Source: Microbacteriaceae bacterium | Lineage (GTDB): Bacteria; Actinomycetota; Actinomycetes; Actinomycetales; Microbacteriaceae | Direction of reading: 5' to 3' | Length of the DNA: 10,267 nucleotides | Assembly: GCA_947455385.1 (NCBI GenBank) | Contig: CANGNR010000037.1 | Span: 1 to 10,267 of the forward strand | Shown here: positions 5,707 through 10,267 of the stretch, piece by piece | Numbering within the stretch: position 1 is the stretch's first letter | How the letters are laid out: each line of letters begins with the position of its first letter | Notes under the pieces: generated by a model | Databases searched by the model: none | Told to the model about the DNA's origin: nothing | The model's input: the letters and a program-made list of their open reading frames with translations, nothing else | Program-made: the position numbers and the translations under genes

Positions 5707-6146
5707 TCGCCACCTCGAACCACGAGGGTAGAAATTGCGGTGCAAACCAGTTCGTCGCCGTTGGCGAAGATGTCTGTGTTCATGGTCACCATTGCGTGAG
5801 CGCCGAGGGTCTTGATCGATGCGATCTCGAGCACGCCAGTCAGCTCGTCGCCGGCCACGATTGGGCGCTTGTGAACGAAGCGCTGGTCGCCGTGCACAAC
5901 ACGGCTGAAGTCAATGTCGACATCTGGGTCAGCGAGCACGGGACCAAGCGAGTGCTCTTGAATGAACACTGCAAAGGTTGGCGGGGCAATGACGTCGGCG
6001 TAGCCGGCTGCCTGGGCTGCAAAAACGTCAAAGTTGAGGGGATTGACCGACTGCACTGCCTTGGCGAACTCGCGAATCTTCTCGCGGCCGACCAAGTAAG
6101 GCTCGGTGGCAGGGTACTTCTTGCCCTGGGACTGGGGGTTTACCAC
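5703..6146 (-). CDS. hadA: HadA-type MaoC-like dehydratase partner subunit
   Basis: The 147-residue protein matches the HadA/HadC (FAS1-type dehydratase N-terminal, UPF0336) group. GREKIREFAKAV (20-31) is followed by the hot-dog helix region PPTFAVFIQE (55-64) and HGDQRFVHKRPIVAGDEL (85-102). It lacks the DxNPxH catalytic dyad, having NPLNF instead. This fits the HadA role as the acyl-chain-binding partner of HadB, which carries the active site. The GTG start (6146) has no Shine-Dalgarno, but a -10 box ends 6 nt upstream, so the message is probably leaderless. The stop overlaps the hadB ATG, favouring equal production of the two subunits. In M. tuberculosis hadABC precede trpT-secE-nusG-rplK-rplA, so the neighbourhood also supports the call. 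Confidence 0.88.
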   Translation of the reverse strand: MVNPQSQGKKYPATEPYLVGREKIREFAKAVQSVNPLNFDVFAAQAAGYADVIAPPTFAVFIQEHSLGPVLADPDVDIDFSRVVHGDQRFVHKRPIVAGDELTGVLEIASIKTLGAHAMVTMNTDIFANGDELVCTAISTLVVRGGE

Positions 6147-6152
6147 TCGATA

Positions 6153-6158
6153 AGTTTA
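6153..6158 (-). promoter_or_regulatory. -10 box for leaderless hadA-hadB-murB transcript
   Basis: On the minus strand TAAACT (6158-6153) is followed by six bases (TATCGA) and then the GTG start at 6146. The usual -10 to start-site distance puts the first transcribed base on the start codon. No convincing -35 is seen in the preceding GC-rich stretch. The same -10 hexamer appears in the tRNA-Trp operon promoter. Confidence 0.5.
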
Positions 6159-6183
6159 ACCGCTCGGCGGGGTGAGCAGCGCT

Positions 6184-6201
6184 ATAGGCTGATGAGCCTA
6201 T
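6184..6201 (-). terminator. Hairpin over the stop codon of the NTF2-like gene, possible weak terminator
   Basis: ATAGGCT (6184-6190), loop GATG, AGCCTAT (6195-6201) is a perfect 7-bp inverted repeat. On the minus strand it contains the TAG stop of the NTF2-like gene and is followed by AGCGCTGCTC, with no U tract. It could protect the 3' end or partly separate the permease-agmatinase unit from hadA-hadB-murB. It is not a textbook intrinsic terminator. Confidence 0.35.
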
Positions 6202-6611
6202 TCGGCCGTCTCTGGTGAGAGGTGCTCGTGCACGGCGACCCAACCCTCCGAGTGTTTTTCAAAGACGATGGTTTCGCGCTCGTGAATGGTCGAAACCTCG
6301 CCGCCGAACTCGATCGAACTCTCGACCAGATGGCTAAAAACAGCCCCGGATGGTCCGTTCGGGCTGGCAGCGCCTAACAGCTGAACCTTCTGGTTGCTCG
6401 ACTTGCAGCCGTGCACCTTGAAGCCGTCGTTTGCCTCCCACTGCGCCCAGAGAGTTTCGTACTCGGCACGCGAGTTGAGGCGTTCGGTATGCGTGTAAAA
6501 CATGAAGGTCGCAGATGGCGCGAAACCGGCGAAATAGGCTGCGGTGTCGTGAGCGCCAAAGTCGGCAACGATTTTGGCTGCCGCGTCGAGCACCTCTTGA
6601 GTCGCGTTCAT
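6198..6611 (-). CDS. NTF2-like / SnoaL-type small protein
   Basis: This 137-residue protein has the pattern of the NTF2-like superfamily (SnoaL_3/DUF4440 type), a cone-shaped alpha+beta fold used for small-molecule binding or simple catalysis. Visible are the N-terminal helices (1-29), YFAGFAPSATFMFYTHTERL (26-45) corresponding to the first strand and its turn, a tryptophan-containing helix (YETLWAQWE), and the closing strands ERETIVFEKHSEGWVAVHEH (111-130). Histidines 128 and 130 and Glu129 line the final strand and could contribute to a pocket. The gene starts 5 nt after the agmatinase-family gene, so it is very probably cotranscribed with it. A role in the same pathway is plausible, but no reaction can be assigned. 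No signal peptide is seen. Confidence 0.75.
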   Translation of the reverse strand: MNATQEVLDAAAKIVADFGAHDTAAYFAGFAPSATFMFYTHTERLNSRAEYETLWAQWEANDGFKVHGCKSSNQKVQLLGAASPNGPSGAVFSHLVESSIEFGGEVSTIHERETIVFEKHSEGWVAVHEHLSPETAE

Positions 6612-6616
6612 GGTTG

Positions 6617-7594
6617 CTACTTTCTCGAAATGGCTCGAGCCATGGTGGTGATCAGGTCGTAGCCGAGGTGCGCTGCGGCGATGCCGGTCACCTGAGCGTG
6701 GTCGTAGGCCGGCGAAACCTCGACGATGTCTGCGCCGATCAGGTTCACGCGGTCGAGGGCACGAATCACCCGCAGCAGTTCGCGGCTGGTTAGCCCGCCG
6801 GCCTCCGGGGTGCCGGTGCCCGGCGCAAAGGCCGGGTCGAGCACATCGACGTCAATCGACACATAGACCGGCGCATCCCCGACCCGCTCGACCATGCGCG
6901 CAATCACGCCGTCAACGCCGAGGTCATCCATGTCGTCGGCGTGCAGAATCTCGAACCCTAGGTTTGCGTCGTCGGTTAGGTCTTGGCGGTCATAGAGTGG
7001 CCCACGCACGCCTACGTGCAGGCAGGCCTCCTTGTTGAGCAATCCCTCCTCGCTCGCTCGGCGAAACGGCGTTCCGTGCGTGTAGTCGGCGCCGAAGTAG
7101 GTGTCCCATGTGTCGAGGTGTGCGTCGAAGTGCACCACTGCGATCTTGCCGTGCTTCTTGTGCAGCGCGCGCAGAATGGGCAGGGCAATCGTGTGGTCGC
7201 CACCGAGCGTGAGCACGCGGGTGCCCTGGTCGAGCAACCCCGTCATGCCGGCCTCTATCTGGGCGAGCGCCTCTTCGATGTTGAACGGGTTCACTCCGAG
7301 GTCGCCGGCGTCGGCCACCTGCGCTAGCTCGAACGGCGATGCATTCTGGGCCGGGTTGTATGGGCGCAGCAGTCGAGAAGACTCACGGATGTGACTTGGC
7401 CCAAAGCGCGCTCCCGACCTGAAACTCGTGCCCGCATCGAACGGAACGCCGAGCACCGCGATGTCTGCTCTATTCACATCGCGCAGCTCGGGCAGCCGAG
7501 CAAAGGTGGCCACCCCGGCGAACCGGGGAACCACCGTTGCATCGACCTGACCGACGAAACCGTTGTGGTTTATGCGGGGAGTTTCATTTGTCAC
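6617..7594 (-). CDS. speB: Agmatinase-family ureohydrolase (Mn-dependent amidinohydrolase)
   Basis: Ureohydrolases use a binuclear Mn centre to cleave urea from a guanidino group. All metal ligands are present: His134 (GGDHT), Asp157, His159 and Asp161 (HFDAHLD), and Asp248 and Asp250 (SIDVDVLDP). The PGTGTPEAGG loop (258-267, Glu264) is typical of agmatinases and guanidinobutyrases rather than arginases. The length of 325 residues is normal, with an N-terminal extension of about 30 residues as in guanidinobutyrase-like members. GTG 7594 begins 10 nt after the permease stop without a good Shine-Dalgarno, suggesting coupling. The substrate could be agmatine, 4-guanidinobutyrate, 3-guanidinopropionate or another guanidino compound; motif reading cannot decide. 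The symbol reflects the family only. The next gene upstream is a permease, which argues for use of an imported compound. Confidence 0.88.
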   Translation of the reverse strand: MTNETPRINHNGFVGQVDATVVPRFAGVATFARLPELRDVNRADIAVLGVPFDAGTSFRSGARFGPSHIRESSRLLRPYNPAQNASPFELAQVADAGDLGVNPFNIEEALAQIEAGMTGLLDQGTRVLTLGGDHTIALPILRALHKKHGKIAVVHFDAHLDTWDTYFGADYTHGTPFRRASEEGLLNKEACLHVGVRGPLYDRQDLTDDANLGFEILHADDMDDLGVDGVIARMVERVGDAPVYVSIDVDVLDPAFAPGTGTPEAGGLTSRELLRVIRALDRVNLIGADIVEVSPAYDHAQVTGIAAAHLGYDLITTMARAISRK

Positions 7595-7604
7595 TGATAA
7601 CCGA

Positions 7605-9137
7605 CTATTCGCCGCGGCGAGCTGCAGCCTTGGCGGCTGCAGAGTTGGCGTTGTGCACTACCTCTGGGGCGACGCCGGCGCGCGATGGCACCCAGCGAGG
7701 ACCCTGTGGGCCGAACACGTAGTCGGGCTCAGGGAAGAGCCAGAGCGCACCCATGTAGAGCACGGCGGCGGTGACGATGCCCGAGACGAGGCTCAGGTCG
7801 ATTCCGCCGGCGAGGCCGTTCCATGGGCCGACGATGACCGGTGGGTAGTAGGCGAACATGAGGCCAACTCCGGCGCCGCCGAGCCAGGCGGTCATGCCGC
7901 GCCAGTTGATGCCGCCGTCGAACCAGTAGCGGCCACCGATCTTGCCCTTGTTGAAGACCTGCAGGTCTTCGCTTACGTAGTAGCCGCGTCGAGTGATGTA
8001 GCCGAGGGTCATAACGATCATCCACGGGGTGGTGGTCACGACGATTGCGCCGATGAAGGCGTTGACCGCACCGGATAGGTCGGTGAGCAAACGGCCGACA
8101 ACGATGAATACGAAGGCGAGCGAACCGATGGCGATGGTCGACTGCACGCGGGTCATCCTAGGAAAGACCGATGAGAAGTCGAGGCCAGTGCCATAGAGCG
8201 AGGTGGTGCCGGTCGAGAGGCCGCCGATGAAGGCTACGAACACGAGCAGAACTGCGTACCAGAGGGGCGACTGTTGAATCAGACCGACCACATAGACGTC
8301 GCCGGTCACGAGGGTTGCGGTGGCCACACCGAACAGGAACGGAACGAGGGTAGCGAGCTGCGCCCCAAGGGTGGCGAGCATGAGCTTGCCGTTCGAGGTG
8401 CCGCGCGGAATGTAGCGAGCCCAGTCACCGAGAAACGCACCGAACGAGATCGGGTTGCTCATAACGACCAAGGCGCTAAGGATGAAGGTTGGCCAGAACG
8501 AGCCCAGGAACAGCGTGCCGGTGCCAGCGAAGTTCGGGTTGAAGACGCCCCAGAAGGCAACGATGGCGAGCAGCATGAGCACGGTGTTGGCGATCACGGC
8601 AACTCGGTTCACGAGCAGCATGAACTGGTACCCGTAGACGACAACCACGATCACGATGAAACCGATCACGGCGTAGATGACGCTGCTGACCAACGGGGTT
8701 GCCGGGATGCCGAGCATGCGGGTCATGGCGCCGACGATGGCGTCACCGCTCACCCACACCGAGATTGAGTAGAAGGCGATGGCGGTGAGCAGGCTCAAGA
8801 AGGAGCCGGCGATTCGGCCGGTGACTCCAAGGTGCGCGCCCGACGAGACTGCGTTGTTCGTGCCGGTACGTGGGCCGAATATGCCCATCGGCATGAGAAA
8901 CAGGGTGCCGACGAGCACACCGAGAACGGTTGCGCCAACAGCCTGCCAGAACGAGAGGCCGAAGAAGATGGGGAAGGTGCCGAGAAGCACGGTGGCGAAA
9001 GTGTTTGCTCCACCGAATTGGATTCTGAAGAGATCCCAGGGGGTCGATGTGCGGTCTGCATCGGGAATGGTGTCAACACCGAATTGCTCGATTTCTGTGA
9101 CCTTGGGTTTTGCATTGAGTTGAACAGCGTCGTTCAC
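7605..9137 (-). CDS. NCS1-family (purine-cytosine permease-like) transporter
   Basis: The 510-residue protein is a polytopic membrane carrier of the nucleobase:cation symporter-1 family (CodB/FCY2/Mhp1 relatives). The family imports cytosine, purines, hydantoins, allantoin and similar nitrogenous compounds with Na+ or H+. The family N-terminus is clear: IPDADRTSTPWDLFRIQFG (24-42) and GPRTGTNNAVSSGAHLG (88-104). DWARYIP (238-244) is the mid-protein charged motif before the next helix. About twelve hydrophobic segments run to residue ~470, followed by a cytoplasmic tail rich in Ala and Arg. The GTG start (9137) has AGAGGA 9 nt upstream. It is the first gene of the permease-ureohydrolase-NTF2 unit. 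Its cargo is not determined by the motifs seen here; a guanidino or cyclic amide compound would fit its neighbours. Confidence 0.85.
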   Translation of the reverse strand: MNDAVQLNAKPKVTEIEQFGVDTIPDADRTSTPWDLFRIQFGGANTFATVLLGTFPIFFGLSFWQAVGATVLGVLVGTLFLMPMGIFGPRTGTNNAVSSGAHLGVTGRIAGSFLSLLTAIAFYSISVWVSGDAIVGAMTRMLGIPATPLVSSVIYAVIGFIVIVVVVYGYQFMLLVNRVAVIANTVLMLLAIVAFWGVFNPNFAGTGTLFLGSFWPTFILSALVVMSNPISFGAFLGDWARYIPRGTSNGKLMLATLGAQLATLVPFLFGVATATLVTGDVYVVGLIQQSPLWYAVLLVFVAFIGGLSTGTTSLYGTGLDFSSVFPRMTRVQSTIAIGSLAFVFIVVGRLLTDLSGAVNAFIGAIVVTTTPWMIVMTLGYITRRGYYVSEDLQVFNKGKIGGRYWFDGGINWRGMTAWLGGAGVGLMFAYYPPVIVGPWNGLAGGIDLSLVSGIVTAAVLYMGALWLFPEPDYVFGPQGPRWVPSRAGVAPEVVHNANSAAAKAAARRGE

Positions 9138-9163
9138 GGGATGGGGTCCTCTCGCAAATGGGG

Positions 9164-9177
9164 CTTCATCTTTGAAG
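9164..9177. repeat. Inverted repeat CTTCA-TCTT-TGAAG in the divergent promoter region
   Basis: A perfect 5-bp inverted repeat with a 4-nt centre lies between the permease Shine-Dalgarno and its predicted start site (about 9179), so it would be at the very 5' end of the permease mRNA. It is a candidate operator for the divergent XRE regulator, or an mRNA hairpin. It is short enough to occur by chance. Confidence 0.3.
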
Positions 9178-9185
9178 TTGACTAA

Positions 9186-9214
9186 ATGCTAGACCCGACT
9201 TGCTCTCTGTGCAA
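9186..9214 (-). promoter_or_regulatory. Candidate promoter of the permease operon
   Basis: On the minus strand TTGCAC (9214-9209) and TAGCAT (9191-9186) are separated by 17 nt, predicting a start near 9179 and a leader of about 42 nt with an AGAGGA ribosome site. The -35 box abuts the -10 box of the oppositely directed cyclase gene, so one regulator could control both. Confidence 0.5.
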
Positions 9215-9220
9215 TAGTTC
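9215..9220 (+). promoter_or_regulatory. -10 box for leaderless cyclase-regulator transcript
   Basis: TAGTTC (9215-9220) is followed by six bases and then ATG 9227, the same geometry as at hadA. The overlapping AATAGT (9213-9218) is an alternative. No Shine-Dalgarno precedes the ATG. A TTG at 9221 is in frame two codons earlier, but the spacing favours ATG 9227. Confidence 0.42.
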
Positions 9221-9226
9221 TTGACT

Positions 9227-9904
9227 ATGAAGATAAATCGTGTCATCGATCTCTCACACGTGATTGACGAGCACACGCAGGTTTATCCGGGCGACCCCGT
9301 GCCGCACTTCGAGGTGCACAGCACGATCGAGCGCGACGGGTTCAATCTGTTGAGCGTGCAGATGGGCTCGCAGAGCGGGACGCACGTCGATGCGCCATAT
9401 CACTTTGACGACTCGACCGAGCGCATCGACGAGCTTCCGCTCGAGCGCTTCATGGGGCGAGGCGTCGTCATCGACCTCACCGGGCTAGCGGGTCGCACCA
9501 AAATTACCTGGTCGATGATCGCCGGCTCGCCAGAAGCGCCGAGCCCCGCCGGTGCGGAAGACATCGTCTTGCTAAAGACCGGCTGGAGCCGCCACTGGGG
9601 CGCCGACGAATACTTCAACCATCCGTACCTCGCCGCCGAAGCTTGCCAACGTCTTCTCGACGCGGGTGTGCGAGCATTCGGCATCGACGCGATCAACATC
9701 GACGAAACCCCTGATGACCACCACGCTGGCGTCGGGTTTCCGGTGCACCACCTGATTGCCAAGGCTGCCGGAGTGATTAGCGAGAACCTAACCAACCTCG
9801 AGGCAATCGACTTCGCAGACCCGCTGGTATCGTTGCTTCCAATCAAGCTCGCGTCCGCCGATGGCGCGCCAGTGCGAGCGGTTGCGATTCAACTGGGGGA
9901 TTAA
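9227..9904 (+). CDS. Cyclase-family (PF04199) metal-dependent hydrolase, kynurenine formamidase/isatin hydrolase-like
   Basis: The 225-residue protein belongs to the family that includes kynurenine formamidase KynB and isatin hydrolase. These are Zn- or Mn-dependent enzymes that hydrolyse amide bonds, in some cases opening a lactam ring. The N-terminus VIDLSHVIDEHTQVYPGDP (6-24) and the metal motif SGTHVDAPYHF (50-60, with His53, Asp55 and His59) are diagnostic. LLKTGWSRHWG (115-125), GIDAINIDET (152-161) and FPVHHLIAKAAGVISENLTN (171-190) complete the family pattern. I chose ATG 9227 because of the -10 box spacing. The stop codon overlaps the start of the regulator gene (TAATG), so the two are cotranscribed. 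It is divergent from the permease and ureohydrolase genes. No other tryptophan-degradation gene is visible, so kynurenine is not a favoured substrate. Confidence 0.85.
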   Translation: MKINRVIDLSHVIDEHTQVYPGDPVPHFEVHSTIERDGFNLLSVQMGSQSGTHVDAPYHFDDSTERIDELPLERFMGRGVVIDLTGLAGRTKITWSMIAGSPEAPSPAGAEDIVLLKTGWSRHWGADEYFNHPYLAAEACQRLLDAGVRAFGIDAINIDETPDDHHAGVGFPVHHLIAKAAGVISENLTNLEAIDFADPLVSLLPIKLASADGAPVRAVAIQLGD

Positions 9905-10267
9905 TGTCTGGCGAACTTCGCAACACGGCAAAGCCGTCTAAAGAGCAGAGCGTGCTCATCGGCGCCCGCCTGCGTGCCGCTCGTCAGGCCAAGTCACTCA
10001 CCCTTGGGCAGGTTGCCGCCGCAACCGGCCTCACCGAGGGCTTTGTCAGCAAGCTCGAACGCGACCAGGTCTCGCCCTCGGTGGCTTCGCTCGTGGCCGT
10101 ATGCGAGGCAATTGGCCTGCGCGTCGGCGACCTATTCGAGACCCCGACCACCAACATCGTGCGCGCCGGAAAGGGCCCGCTCGTCAACTTCGGAGGCGTC
10201 GGCGCTCGCGAATCTTTGCTCTCCCCCGGCGGCCAGACCCACGTCGAGGTGCTGCACTCGCTGATTG
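9904..10267 (+). CDS. XRE-family transcriptional regulator, N-terminal part (probably HTH-cupin type)
   Basis: From ATG 9904 the frame stays open for 121 codons to the window edge. Residues 18-79 form an XRE helix-turn-helix: VLIGARLRAARQAKSLTLGQ, then VAAATGLTEGFVSKLERDQ, then SPSVASLVAVCEAIGLRVGDLFE. The following residues (from about 88, RAGKGPLVNFGG...) look like the start of a cupin sensor domain, as in PuuR- and SutR-like HTH-cupin regulators. The cupin itself is beyond the window, so that part is inference. Such regulators usually control adjacent catabolic or transport genes by sensing a small metabolite. Its start overlaps the cyclase stop by one base, and the divergent permease operon is the likely target. 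The 3' end is missing. Confidence 0.85.
   Translation, partial: MSGELRNTAKPSKEQSVLIGARLRAARQAKSLTLGQVAAATGLTEGFVSKLERDQVSPSVASLVAVCEAIGLRVGDLFETPTTNIVRAGKGPLVNFGGVGARESLLSPGGQTHVEVLHSLI

Noticed and set aside
5707..5745. Upstream in-frame Met extension of hadB (13 extra residues)
   Set aside because: The extension lies wholly inside hadA. The ATG at 5706 has a good GAGG site, forms an ATGA overlap, and gives the Asp36/His41 numbering known for HadB.
1..10267. CRISPR array, insertion sequence, phage genes or direct attachment-site repeats
   Set aside because: No regularly spaced repeats, transposase motifs, integrases or long terminal repeats were seen. Gene order and codon use look chromosomal throughout.

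Overview
The window looks like chromosomal DNA of a GC-rich actinobacterium. The best fit is a Microbacteriaceae-like organism with a compact genome; this is inferred from gene order and protein style, not from a marker search. Supporting signs are the order hadA-hadB-murB / aspC / tRNA-Trp-secE-nusG-rplK-rplA, a NusG with a long acidic N-terminal extension, frequent GTG starts, several genes whose -10 box sits so close to the start codon that the mRNA is probably leaderless, and very short intergenic gaps.

Layout. (1) Positions 1-108, minus: the first 36 codons of an Orn/Lys/Arg decarboxylase-type PLP enzyme, cut by the window edge. (2) 205-2851, minus: a translation and secretion operon read from tRNA-Trp through secE, nusG, rplK and rplA. 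It ends in a hairpin terminator at about 205-241. The rplK-rplA spacer holds a two-stem element resembling the 23S rRNA binding site of ribosomal protein L1. (3) 2852-3078: a divergent promoter region. (4) 3079-4284, plus: a class I aminotransferase (aspartate type), probably leaderless. (5) 4307-6146, minus: hadA-hadB-murB, tightly coupled by an ATGA overlap and a 2-nt gap, driven by a -10 box just upstream of hadA. (6) 6198-9137, minus: an NCS1-family permease, an agmatinase-family ureohydrolase and a small NTF2-like (SnoaL-type) protein in one transcription unit. (7) 9227-10267, plus: a PF04199 'cyclase' metal-dependent hydrolase overlapped by an XRE-HTH regulator, cut by the window edge and probably of the HTH-cupin type.

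How they work together. Regions 2-5 are housekeeping: translation, NusG-coupled transcription, Sec export, amino acid metabolism, peptidoglycan precursor synthesis and a HadAB-type fatty acyl dehydratase. Regions 6 and 7 look like a self-contained, divergently transcribed uptake-and-hydrolysis module under a local regulator. The permease would bring in a small nitrogenous (probably cyclic or guanidino) compound, and two hydrolases would act on C-N bonds. The substrate cannot be read from the sequence. The module, and its back-to-back promoters at 9186-9220, is the most interesting part of the window.
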